DNA of 5,639 nt from Clostridiales bacterium (GCA_015655565.1 JAATEU010000413.1:1-5639); one strand, 5' to 3'. Positions 1 to 5,639 are shown, numbered from the stretch's first letter. Notes: generated from the sequence alone by a model not told the origin. A program made the numbers and translations.

Positions 1-3
1 ATA

Positions 4-32
4 TTGCAAATTTATATTATAGGTGTTATATT
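4..32 (+). promoter_or_regulatory. Candidate sigma-A promoter of clpB
   Basis: A -35-like TTGCAA (4-9) is separated by 17 bases from a -10-like TATATT (27-32). The -35 matches the TTGACA consensus at four of six positions and the -10 matches TATAAT at five of six. Transcription would start near base 39 and give a leader of about 80 nt before the clpB start. A perfect TATAAT also sits at 76-81 but has no acceptable -35 at the right distance. The DNA is very AT-rich, so chance matches are likely. No CIRCE inverted repeat (TTAGCACTC/GAGTGCTAA) and no CtsR heptad repeat is visible between 1 and 121. Confidence 0.35.
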
Positions 33-101
33 AGTTATAGAACAATTAACCGAAGGATGTAAAAAGAATAATTCCTATAATTTAAATAAATTAACAGGGA
101 T

Positions 102-110
102 AAGGAAGGA
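102..110 (+). promoter_or_regulatory. clpB ribosome binding site
   Basis: The purine run AAGGAAGGA ends 11 bases before the ATG at 122. This site decides the start. The earlier in-frame ATG at 110 begins on the last base of the run, so it would be served only by the weaker AGGGA at 96-100. The ATG at 122 also gives the N-terminus [10 protein letters not shown], which is the usual beginning of ClpB. Confidence 0.65.
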
Positions 111-121
111 TGGTGTGCAGT

Positions 122-2704
122 ATGAATATTAATAAATTTACCCAAAAATCAATGCAGGTAGTACAAGAGTGTGAAAAAACAGCCCTGGATTACGGACATC
201 AGGAAATTGACCAGGAGCATCTGCTCTATAGTTTGATTACAGTGGAAGATAGTCTAATACAAAAATTATTAAAAAAAATGGACATAACCCTGGAGGTTTT
301 TGATACCCAGGTGGCAGGACTTCTGAATAAGAGGCCCAAGGTGTCGGGAGGACAGGTATATATCAGCAACGATTTAAACAAGGTGCTGATTTATGCGGAA
401 AATGAAGCTAAGCAGATGGGAGATGAATATGTATCGGTAGAAGATCTCTTTTTAAGCATATTAAAGCAGCCGAACCATGAAATCAAGGAATTGTTTAAAA
501 ATTTCCGGATTACAAGGGAAGCCTTTCTTCAGGCGCTGCAGACCGTCAGAGGGAATCAGAAGGTAACCAGTGATAATCCCGAGGTAACCTATGATACGCT
601 GGAAAAATACGGCTCTGATCTGGTGGAACGTGCTAAGGCGCAAAAATTGGATCCGGTTATTGGCAGGGACTCTGAAATTCGTAATGTAATAAGGATTCTT
701 TCCAGAAAAACTAAAAATAATCCGGTGCTGATCGGTGAACCGGGTGTCGGTAAAACAGCGGTAGTGGAAGGCCTTGCACAGAGGATTGTCAGGGGGGACG
801 TACCTCAGGTATTAAAGGAAAAGAAACTGTTTGCACTGGATATGGGGGCATTAGTAGCCGGTGCCAAATACCGCGGTGAATTCGAAGAAAGGTTAAAGGC
901 GGTTTTGGAAGAGGTTAAAAACAGTGACGGCCGGATTATTTTATTTATAGACGAGCTGCATACCATTGTAGGAGCCGGCAAAACGGAGGGTGCCATGGAT
1001 GCCGGCAATATGCTAAAGCCTATGCTGGCAAGGGGAGAACTTCACTGTATCGGTGCTACTACCCTGAATGAATACCGTCTGTATATCGAAAAGGATGCGG
1101 CATTAGAGAGACGTTTCCAGCCGGTTAGGGTGGAGGAACCTACGGTGGAGGATACCATATCCATTCTCAGGGGGTTAAAGGACCGTTATGAAGTATTCCA
1201 CGGAGTAAAAATAACGGATGCTGCATTGGTTTCAGCGGCAGTTTTATCAAACCGTTATATCTCTGACCGTTTCCTGCCGGATAAAGCCATCGATTTGGTG
1301 GATGAAGCCTGTGCCCTGATTAAAACGGAGCTGGATTCCATGCCTACCGAACTGGATGATATCCAGAGACATATTATGCAAATGGAAATTGAAGAGGCGG
1401 CGCTGAAGAAAGAAACCGGCCGGTTAAGTATGGAACGTTTGGAAATACTTAAAAAGGAGCTGGCAGAGCAAAGGGAATATTTTGCAGACCGGAAAGCAAG
1501 ATGGGATAATGAAAAAGCAGCGGTTGAGAAAGTCCAAAAACTAAGGGAAGAACTGGAAGCCCTGAATAATGAGATTGAAATAGCAGAACGTAATTATGAC
1601 CTGAATAAAGCTGCGGAATTAAAATACGGCAAGCTTCCTGTCCTCACCAGACAATTGGAAGCGGAGGAAGATAAGGTAAAAAAAGAAGAGCATACCTTAG
1701 TGCATGAAAATGTAAGTGAAGATGAAATTGCCAGAATCGTATCCAGATGGACGGGTATTCCGGTGTCTAGGCTGACGGAAAGCGAAAGAAATAAAACCCT
1801 GCATCTGGACGAGGAGCTTCATAAACGGGTAATCGGACAGGAGGAAGGTGTAAGTAAGGTATCCGATGCAATTCTTAGATCCAAAGCAGGCATTAAGGAT
1901 CCTGCCAAACCCATCGGCTCCTTCTTATTCTTAGGTCCTACCGGTGTCGGTAAAACGGAGCTTGCCAAAGCATTGGCGGCTTCCCTGTTTGACAATGAGC
2001 AGAATATGGTCCGGATTGATATGAGTGAGTATATGGAGAAATATTCGGTTTCCAGATTAATCGGAGCACCTCCGGGATATGTAGGTTATGAAGAAGGCGG
2101 ACAATTAACCGAAGCAGTCAGAAGAAAACCATATTCCGTTGTACTGTTTGATGAGATTGAGAAGGCACATCCCGATGTGTTCAATGTTTTACTGCAGGTA
2201 TTGGATGACGGACGTATTACGGATTCTCAAGGAAGAACCGTAGATTTTAAGAATACAATCCTTATTATGACTTCTAACATCGGTTCCTCCTATTTACTGG
2301 AGGGTATCGGTCAGGACGGCAATATTTCGGTAAGCTGTGAATCCCTGGTAATGAATGAGTTAAGAAATCATTTCCGTCCGGAATTCTTAAACAGGCTGGA
2401 TGAAGTAATTATGTTCAAGCCATTAACAAAGGACAATATAGGAGATATTATTAATCTGCTTATCGCTGATTTAAACCGCCGGCTATCCGATAAAGAAATT
2501 ACCATTGAATTATCCGATGCTGCCCGGGAATTTGTAATAGAACAGGCTTATGATCCCGTATATGGTGCAAGACCCCTTAAGAGATATCTGCAAAAATTTG
2601 TAGAAACCTTAAGTGCCAGATTAATTGTAGGCAATCAGGTACGTGAACAGGACGCCATACTGATTGATGTGGAAAATAGTAAGCTTACGGCAAGAGTGAA
2701 ATAA
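122..2704 (+). CDS. clpB: ClpB, ATP-dependent protein disaggregase (Hsp100)
   Basis: This is a complete 860-residue ClpB, close to the family's usual length of about 860. ClpB is a cytosolic hexameric AAA+ machine that threads aggregated proteins through its central pore together with DnaK/DnaJ/GrpE. Domains in order are the Clp N-domain (about 1-145), NBD1, a coiled-coil M-domain inserted at about 404-525, and NBD2. In NBD1, Walker A GEPGVGKT is at 205-212, the pore-loop tyrosine at 250, the Walker B pair D277-E278 and the arginine-finger pair R330-R331. In NBD2, Walker A GPTGVGKT is at 605-612, the pore-loop GYVG has Tyr653, the Walker B pair is D677-E678, the arginine finger is R758 and the sensor-2 GAR motif has R817. 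The M-domain marks it as ClpB rather than ClpA, ClpC or ClpE, and I see no ClpP-docking IGF/L-type loop. All key residues are present. I chose ATG 122 on its Shine-Dalgarno spacing and conserved N-terminus. Starting at ATG 110 would add four residues. The DHH gene follows 152 bases downstream with no convincing terminator between. Confidence 0.97.
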   Translation: MNINKFTQKSMQVVQECEKTALDYGHQEIDQEHLLYSLITVEDSLIQKLLKKMDITLEVFDTQVAGLLNKRPKVSGGQVYISNDLNKVLIYAENEAKQMGDEYVSVEDLFLSILKQPNHEIKELFKNFRITREAFLQALQTVRGNQKVTSDNPEVTYDTLEKYGSDLVERAKAQKLDPVIGRDSEIRNVIRILSRKTKNNPVLIGEPGVGKTAVVEGLAQRIVRGDVPQVLKEKKLFALDMGALVAGAKYRGEFEERLKAVLEEVKNSDGRIILFIDELHTIVGAGKTEGAMDAGNMLKPMLARGELHCIGATTLNEYRLYIEKDAALERRFQPVRVEEPTVEDTISILRGLKDRYEVFHGVKITDAALVSAAVLSNRYISDRFLPDKAIDLVDEACALIKTELDSMPTELDDIQRHIMQMEIEEAALKKETGRLSMERLEILKKELAEQREYFADRKARWDNEKAAVEKVQKLREELEALNNEIEIAERNYDLNKAAELKYGKLPVLTRQLEAEEDKVKKEEHTLVHENVSEDEIARIVSRWTGIPVSRLTESERNKTLHLDEELHKRVIGQEEGVSKVSDAILRSKAGIKDPAKPIGSFLFLGPTGVGKTELAKALAASLFDNEQNMVRIDMSEYMEKYSVSRLIGAPPGYVGYEEGGQLTEAVRRKPYSVVLFDEIEKAHPDVFNVLLQVLDDGRITDSQGRTVDFKNTILIMTSNIGSSYLLEGIGQDGNISVSCESLVMNELRNHFRPEFLNRLDEVIMFKPLTKDNIGDIINLLIADLNRRLSDKEITIELSDAAREFVIEQAYDPVYGARPLKRYLQKFVETLSARLIVGNQVREQDAILIDVENSKLTARVK

Positions 2705-2738
2705 TTTCCCCGTGCATTTTTATATAATATAGGATATA

Positions 2739-2852
2739 ATGAAGGCGGAATTAGAAATTGCAAGCTTGCTTGCAAATTTCGATTGGTGTAACAAGATCAT
2801 GAACAAGGAAAGAATTGCATGCCTGCCCAATCGTTTAAATGAGGTGTTATAG
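2739..2852 (+). CDS. Possible 37-residue small protein or leader peptide before the DHH gene
   Basis: An uninterrupted ATG-to-TAG frame fills most of the gap between clpB and the DHH phosphoesterase gene. The peptide begins MKAELEIASLLANF and ends NRLNEVL. It has no signal peptide or membrane segment, two cysteines (17 and 28) and one tryptophan (16), and I recognise no family. Its stop ends four bases before the DHH start, and the DHH Shine-Dalgarno (2841-2846) lies within its last codons, so translational coupling is possible. Against it, the only upstream Shine-Dalgarno is a weak AGGA (2731-2734) four bases from the ATG, and a frame of this length can be open by chance. A second in-frame ATG at 2799 would give only 17 residues. 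The inverted repeat at 2754-2780 lies inside it and would also have to be coding. Confidence 0.3.
   Translation: MKAELEIASLLANFDWCNKIMNKERIACLPNRLNEVL
2754..2780. repeat. Inverted repeat (hairpin) between clpB and the DHH gene
   Basis: TTGCAAGC (2758-2765) and GCTTGCAA (2768-2775) are perfect inverted copies separated by TT. Outer bases GAAA and TTTC extend the stem to about 12 pairs with one extra A on the 3' arm. No T-run follows on either strand, so it is not a standard intrinsic terminator. It could be an RNA processing or stability hairpin after clpB or a protein-binding palindrome. It could also be part of a larger fold, because CGATTGG (2780-2786) is complementary to CCAATCG (2827-2833). 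Its role is unknown. Confidence 0.5.
2841..2846 (+). promoter_or_regulatory. Ribosome binding site of the DHH gene
   Basis: GAGGTG ends ten bases before the ATG at 2857. The earlier in-frame ATG at 2839 overlaps this site and has no purine-rich run before it. This fixes 2857 as the more likely start. Confidence 0.65.
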
Positions 2853-2856
2853 CGGA

Positions 2857-3825
2857 ATGACAAAATTAAATGAACTTATTCATATAATAACAAAAAGTCA
2901 TGTTTATATACAAATGCACAATTACCCGGATCAGGATGCATTGGCATCGGCTTATGGACTTCAGGCTTTGCTTGCTGACGGTGGAATAAAATCCACAATT
3001 TGTTATAATGGGCAGATTGATAAGTATAATACCTTAAGAATGATTGAACTTCTTCACATTGATATTTGCAATATTAACGAATTTGCAATGGAGGCGGAAG
3101 ATGAAATTATCTTAGTGGATGGTCAGAAGGGTAATGTCAATATGGAAAACTTTATAGGTAAAGAAATTGCCTGCATTGACCATCACCCCATGCAGGAAGT
3201 TAGAGGATACCGGTTCTATGATATACGGAGCCGGATTGGAGCCTGTTCTTCCATAATTGCCGAATATTTTGTGGAAAATAATATCCCTATACCAATGGAA
3301 ATAGCAACCGCTTTATCCTATGGAATAAAAATGGACACCGCTAACTTATCCAGAAGGGTGGCAGACCTGGATGTTGATATGTTCTGCCGGCTTTATAAAA
3401 CAGCAGATAAAGAAATTTTATTAAGCTTTGAAAATAGCAGTTTGAGAAGAAATGACCTGACTGCATATCAGGAAGCGATTTCTAATCTGAAGCTACATGG
3501 AAGAATTGGTATTGCAAAAATAGGGGATGACTGTTCTGAAGCCATTATAGGCAGTATCTCAGATTTTTTATTAACCGTATCGGAAGTTGATTTTACTTTA
3601 GTCTATTCCTACCGGGTTGGCGGGTTAAAATTCTCGGTGCGCAGTGAATCCAGGGCGGTAGATGCAGGTAAAGTAATAAAGGAAGCCCTGAAAGGTTTTG
3701 GGGACGGCGGGGGACACGCAACCATGGCAGCCGGATTTTTGCCGGATCTTGCTACGGAACAGGAAGTTAATGAAATGGCTTATCTGGTGGAACAAAGAGT
3801 GATTGATTTAGTAATGAATAGTTAA
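2857..3825 (+). CDS. DHH/DHHA1-family phosphoesterase (NrnA / pAp-phosphatase-like)
   Basis: A 322-residue soluble protein with the two-domain layout of stand-alone DHH phosphoesterases, such as the roughly 313-residue NrnA. These are Mn2+-dependent enzymes that hydrolyse short oligoribonucleotides, 3'-phosphoadenosine 5'-phosphate or cyclic-dinucleotide products. The metal-binding motifs are visible: HNYPDQDA with His21, Asp25 and Asp27, then LVDG with Asp88, DHH at 108-110, and GIKMDT with Asp160. The C-terminal DHHA1 substrate domain shows FSVRSE followed by GFGDGGGH ending at His287, then AAG. No signal peptide, membrane segment, PAS, GGDEF or CBS domain is present, so it is not GdpP or a RecJ nuclease. 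Family membership is firm, but the exact substrate (nanoRNA, pAp, or pApA from c-di-AMP turnover) cannot be read from sequence, so I give no symbol. The start at 2857 has a good Shine-Dalgarno, and ATG 2839 would add six residues. It may be cotranscribed with clpB. No clear intrinsic terminator follows its stop before the promoter at 3907. Confidence 0.9.
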   Translation: MTKLNELIHIITKSHVYIQMHNYPDQDALASAYGLQALLADGGIKSTICYNGQIDKYNTLRMIELLHIDICNINEFAMEAEDEIILVDGQKGNVNMENFIGKEIACIDHHPMQEVRGYRFYDIRSRIGACSSIIAEYFVENNIPIPMEIATALSYGIKMDTANLSRRVADLDVDMFCRLYKTADKEILLSFENSSLRRNDLTAYQEAISNLKLHGRIGIAKIGDDCSEAIIGSISDFLLTVSEVDFTLVYSYRVGGLKFSVRSESRAVDAGKVIKEALKGFGDGGGHATMAAGFLPDLATEQEVNEMAYLVEQRVIDLVMNS

Positions 3826-3906
3826 ATAGGTTAAATAATTGGAATAAACAGGAAATTATATAAAATTAAATATATTCAAGAAATTTTAAAAATTAATGGA
3901 AATGAA
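3826..3906. other. AT-rich spacer with UP-element-like tract
   Basis: No gene is visible here, and there is no GC-rich terminator hairpin for the DHH gene. The last 30 bases are A/T tracts, including AATTTT (3882-3887) and its inverted copy AAAATT (3889-3894), placed just upstream of the -35 at 3907. This is where an UP element that binds the RNA polymerase alpha subunit would lie, so the tract may strengthen the helicase promoter. That role is inferred from position and composition only. Confidence 0.35.
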
Positions 3907-3935
3907 TTGACGAAATGAATTTACCATGATATAAT
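3907..3935 (+). promoter_or_regulatory. Strong sigma-A promoter of the DEAD-box helicase gene
   Basis: TTGACG (3907-3912, five of six consensus bases) is followed after exactly 17 bases by a perfect TATAAT (3930-3935). The -10 is extended by TG at 3927-3928 (TGATATAAT). A/T tracts lie directly upstream. This is the best promoter in the window. Transcription should begin near 3941-3943, inside the short palindromic stretch ACGTACGGTAC (3936-3946), leaving a leader of about 400 nt before the helicase ATG. Confidence 0.85.
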
Positions 3936-4018
3936 ACGTACGGTACATTTATCTGGGTTAAGCATCTGGAGTAAAGGAATAGTTTAAGAATAGTATAGTT
4001 CATACATTATATAAATTT

Positions 4019-4052
4019 AAGCTCTCTGTCCAAAAGGCCAAGAGCTTTTTTT
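4019..4052 (+). terminator. Intrinsic terminator / attenuator T1
   Basis: AAGCTCT (4019-4025) pairs with AGAGCTT (4041-4047). Inner pairs TG/CA and CC/GG close an AAAA loop at 4032-4035, with one bulge and one mismatch. A run of seven T (4046-4052) follows the stem. It lies about 75-110 nt downstream of the promoter at 3907-3935, so it can stop helicase transcription early, releasing an RNA of roughly 110 nt. It can also stop readthrough from the DHH gene. Confidence 0.7.
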
Positions 4053-4087
4053 ATCTGATAGGAAATTGTGTCCTGTCAGATAAAAAA
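4047..4087. repeat. Long inverted repeat overlapping the T1 U-tract
   Basis: TTTATCTGATAGGA (4050-4063) pairs with TCCTGTCAGATAAA (4071-4084) over 14 positions with one G-U wobble and a seven-base loop. Three further T-A pairs (4047-4049 with 4085-4087) extend it to about 17 pairs. Its 5' arm includes the T-run of terminator T1, so both structures cannot be fully formed at once. No T-run follows, so it is not itself a terminator on the + strand. Confidence 0.65.
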
Positions 4088-4100
4088 CACTCCGTGAGGA

Positions 4101-4143
4101 TGCGCTGCCGCTGAAGAGGAATATAGCGGTCAGCGGCGGTGCA
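4101..4143. repeat. GC-rich leader hairpin
   Basis: Bases 4101-4114 (TGCGCTGCCGCTGA) pair with 4130-4143 (TCAGCGGCGGTGCA) over 14 positions, two of them G-U, closing a 15-base loop. A competing smaller hairpin is possible because AGCGG (4125-4129) can also pair with CCGCT (4108-4112). The stretch 4088-4162 is about 59% GC by hand count, far above the surrounding intergenic DNA. The stem abuts the second terminator-like hairpin. Confidence 0.6.
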
Positions 4144-4170
4144 AGAGTTTGCCAAGGCAAACTTTTTGTT
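4143..4170 (+). terminator. Intrinsic-terminator-like hairpin T2
   Basis: AGTTTGCC (4146-4153) and GGCAAACT (4156-4163) form a perfect eight-pair stem, extendable by AAG/TTT pairs at the base, and the T-run TTTTTGTT (4163-4170) follows. The two-base AA loop is tight, so the top pair probably opens. As with T1 it lies between the helicase promoter and its gene. Efficiency may be modest because the T-run is only five long before a G. Confidence 0.5.
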
Positions 4171-4228
4171 CTGGGTTTTCTCTCTTTAATGAGATGAATA
4201 TCTTTTTGCAGATGCTTAGCAGTGGTAT

Positions 4229-4339
4229 GTGAATTTGTATGATAGAAGGGGAGATTTTCTGTCAGGAACAATAGATTATATTAAACCGCTGCAGGATAAA
4301 ATAATAAAAGATTTCTGGAAAAGAAAGGAAACGAAATAA
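4229..4339 (+). CDS. Possible short upstream ORF (leader peptide) of the helicase gene
   Basis: A frame open from GTG 4229 to TAA 4337-4339 encodes up to 36 residues and stops two bases before the helicase ATG. Its C-terminal part (IDYIKPLQDKIIKDFWKRK) is lysine-rich and looks protein-like, but I recognise no family. GTG 4229 has no good ribosome site. A near-ideal one, AAGGGGAG (4246-4253), lies inside the frame five bases before a CTG (4259), which would give 26 residues if this rare start is used. The helicase Shine-Dalgarno is within its last codons, so translational coupling is possible. It could also be a decayed gene remnant or chance. Confidence 0.25.
   Translation: MNLYDRRGDFLSGTIDYIKPLQDKIIKDFWKRKETK
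4324..4331 (+). promoter_or_regulatory. Ribosome binding site of the DEAD-box helicase
   Basis: AAAGGAAA lies about 10-12 bases before ATG 4342. It is only moderate in strength. It sits inside the last codons of the possible upstream ORF, so ribosomes finishing that frame would pass directly over it. Confidence 0.55.
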
Positions 4340-4341
4340 AT

Positions 4342-5639
4342 ATGCAAGTAATAAAATTTGAAGAATTAGGAATCAGTGAACCGATATTAAAGGCAATTGT
4401 TGAGATGGGCTTTGAGGAAGCAACGCCGATACAGGCAAATGCAATTCCGATTATGTTATCCGGTAAGGATATCGTAGGGCAGGCACAAACAGGCACCGGA
4501 AAAACGGCAGCTTTTGGTATTCCATTATTACAGTCCATTGACCCGAAGGATAGACGTTTACAGGCAGTCGTATTAAGTCCGACCAGGGAACTGGCAATAC
4601 AGATTGCTGAGGAGATCAGAAAACTGGGCACCTTCCTTCACGGGATTAAAGTGCTTCCGATTTACGGAGGACAGGAAATATCAAAGCAGATCCGTTCCCT
4701 TAAGGCAGGTACGCAAATTGTTATCGGCACGCCGGGGCGTGTAATGGATCATATGAGAAGGAAGACAGTAAAATTTGACAATGTGAAGCTTCTGGTGTTG
4801 GATGAAGCGGATGAAATGTTAAATATGGGCTTCCGCGAAGATATTGAAACCATTTTAAAGGATGTTCCGGATGAAAGGCAGACGGTATTGTTTTCAGCTA
4901 CCATGCCTAAGCCGATTATGGATATTGCCAGGACTTATCAGAAAGATGCCCAGATCATAAGGGTTGTCAAGAAGGAATTAACCGTTCCCAAAATTGAACA
5001 ATACTATTATGAAGTAAAGCCCAAAAATAAAGAAGAAGTATTGTGCAGGTTAATAGATATGTATGACCCGAAATTATCTTTGGTATTCTGCAATACAAAG
5101 AGACAAGTGGATGAGTTGGTATCTGCTTTGCAGGGCAGAGGATATTTTGCGGAAGGACTTCACGGCGATTTGAAGCAACAGCAGCGTGACCGTGTTATGA
5201 ACAGTTTCAGGAATGGCAAAACGGAAATATTAGTGGCAACGGATGTTGCGGCAAGAGGAATTGATGTAGATAATGTGGAAGCCGTTTTTAACTATGATGT
5301 GCCCCAGGATGATGAATATTATGTTCACCGTATCGGAAGAACCGGACGCGCAGGCCGGACCGGAAGGGCTTTTACTTTAATTGTGGGTAAGGAAGTATAC
5401 AAATTAAAGGATATTCAAAGATATACAAAATCAGAAATACTTCCAATGCAGCCACCGAGCATAACGGATGTAGAAGAAGTTAAAATGGACGCGGCAGTAA
5501 ATCAGGTATTGAACTTACTGGAATCCGGCGGATATTCAAAATACAATAAGGTGATTGAGAAAATAATATCAGAATCGAATGATGCGACTAGTCTGGACAT
5601 CGCTTCTGCATTATTTAAACTAGCCTTTGATGAACTGGA
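4342..5639 (+). CDS. DEAD-box ATP-dependent RNA helicase, CshA/DeaD type (3' end outside window)
   Basis: The first 432 codons are present and the frame is open to the window edge. DEAD-box helicases unwind short RNA duplexes in ribosome assembly, mRNA decay and cold adaptation. The two RecA-like domains are complete. Domain 1 has the Q motif with Phe24 and Gln31, motif I AQTGTGKT (48-55), PTREL (80-84), GG (109-110), TPGR (130-133), DEAD (154-157) and SAT (185-187). Domain 2 has ARGID (304-308) and HRIGRTGR (329-336). A family-typical C-terminal helical region begins after about residue 375. The rest, possibly an RNA-binding DbpA-type domain or a basic tail as in DeaD/CshA/DbpA relatives of about 480-560 residues, lies beyond the window. 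That missing end would separate CshA, DeaD and DbpA, so I give no gene symbol. It has its own strong promoter at 3907-3935 and a 400-nt structured leader. The start MQVIKFEELG fits the family. Confidence 0.95.
   Translation, partial: MQVIKFEELGISEPILKAIVEMGFEEATPIQANAIPIMLSGKDIVGQAQTGTGKTAAFGIPLLQSIDPKDRRLQAVVLSPTRELAIQIAEEIRKLGTFLHGIKVLPIYGGQEISKQIRSLKAGTQIVIGTPGRVMDHMRRKTVKFDNVKLLVLDEADEMLNMGFREDIETILKDVPDERQTVLFSATMPKPIMDIARTYQKDAQIIRVVKKELTVPKIEQYYYEVKPKNKEEVLCRLIDMYDPKLSLVFCNTKRQVDELVSALQGRGYFAEGLHGDLKQQQRDRVMNSFRNGKTEILVATDVAARGIDVDNVEAVFNYDVPQDDEYYVHRIGRTGRAGRTGRAFTLIVGKEVYKLKDIQRYTKSEILPMQPPSITDVEEVKMDAAVNQVLNLLESGGYSKYNKVIEKIISESNDATSLDIASALFKLAFDEL

Larger units (their letters stand above)
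3942..4341 (+). promoter_or_regulatory. Long structured 5' leader of the DEAD-box helicase mRNA
   Basis: From the predicted start site to the helicase ATG is about 400 nt with no long ORF on the + strand. In order it holds an unstructured AT-rich part, a terminator-like hairpin with seven T (4019-4052), a long hairpin whose 5' arm includes those T residues (4047-4087), a GC-rich hairpin (4101-4143), a second terminator-like hairpin (4143-4167), and a possible short upstream ORF (4229-4339). Long regulated leaders are known for bacterial cold-shock and DEAD-box helicase genes. Two candidate stop signals between promoter and gene suggest that reading into the helicase is conditional. It does not resemble a riboswitch class I can name. 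The regulation is inference. Confidence 0.55.

Noticed and set aside
42..55. 14-base exact repeat ACAATTAACCGAAG, also at 2101-2114 inside clpB
   Set aside because: A match of this length in AT-rich DNA of this size is not very improbable, and the flanks share nothing, so it is taken as chance.
110..121. Upstream in-frame ATG of clpB (adds MVCS)
   Set aside because: Its codon begins on the last base of the best Shine-Dalgarno, and the next ATG gives the family-typical [10 protein letters not shown] start with proper spacing.
461..643. 60-residue frame on the minus strand
   Set aside because: It lies wholly inside clpB on the opposite strand, has no ribosome site or family resemblance, and is best read as a shadow.
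805..1008. 67-residue frame on the minus strand
   Set aside because: It is opposite the highly conserved NBD1 of clpB, and its low-complexity composition reflects the complementary codons.
2723..2740. Two TATAAT boxes (2723-2728 and 2735-2740) as a promoter for the DHH gene
   Set aside because: Neither has a convincing -35 at 16-18 bases. AT-rich DNA yields such boxes freely, so an own promoter for the DHH gene is possible but not supported.
2839..2856. Upstream in-frame ATG of the DHH gene
   Set aside because: No Shine-Dalgarno precedes it, and the GAGGTG at 2841-2846 serves the ATG at 2857.
4139..4189. Mini-ORF from GTG in the leader (16 residues)
   Set aside because: It has no Shine-Dalgarno and overlaps the terminator-like stem at 4143-4167, so there is no support beyond being open.
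4017..4271. 84-residue frame on the minus strand across the helicase leader
   Set aside because: It runs through all the leader hairpins and both terminator-like structures, shows no domain and has no good start context. The RNA structures explain the sequence better.
4281..4631. 116-residue frame on the minus strand
   Set aside because: It is mostly antisense to the conserved N-terminal helicase motifs, which are plainly the coding strand.
1..5639. CRISPR array, tRNA, rRNA, insertion sequence or phage gene
   Set aside because: No regularly spaced direct repeats, no cloverleaf or rRNA-like stretch, and no transposase or integrase motif was seen on either strand.

Overview
The window looks like a chromosomal piece of a low-to-moderate GC, Gram-positive anaerobe of the class Clostridia, probably Lachnospiraceae-like. 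This rests on the style of the ClpB and DEAD-box proteins, AT-rich intergenic DNA, purine-rich Shine-Dalgarno sites and sigma-A type promoters. The genus cannot be named from the sequence alone. All three main genes point rightward and have similar codon use, with no transposase, phage or plasmid gene in view.

Layout: (1) 1-121 is an AT-rich leader with a plausible sigma-A promoter and no recognisable CIRCE or CtsR operator. (2) 122-2704 is a complete clpB disaggregase, 860 aa with all catalytic motifs intact. (3) 2705-2856 is a short gap holding a possible 37-codon small ORF (2739-2852) and a perfect-core inverted repeat. (4) 2857-3825 is a stand-alone DHH/DHHA1 phosphoesterase of the NrnA/pAp-phosphatase superfamily. 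(5) 3826-4341 is a 516-base non-coding region. It has an AT-rich first part, a near-consensus extended -10 promoter (3907-3935), and then a roughly 400-nt structured 5' leader. The leader contains two intrinsic-terminator-like hairpins, two further long hairpins and a possible upstream ORF that ends two bases before the next gene. (6) 4342-5639 is the first 432 codons of a DEAD-box RNA helicase (CshA/DeaD type) that runs off the window.

The genes fit a housekeeping and stress theme: protein disaggregation (ClpB), clearance of small nucleotides or nanoRNA (DHH protein) and RNA remodelling (DEAD-box helicase). The helicase clearly has its own promoter. The DHH gene may be read from the clpB promoter, since no convincing terminator separates them.

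The most interesting part is the helicase leader. Its arrangement suggests conditional transcription termination or an autoregulatory, cold-responsive riboregulator. Alternatively, part of it is a dispersed structured repeat inserted between promoter and gene. No wholly new protein system is visible here.
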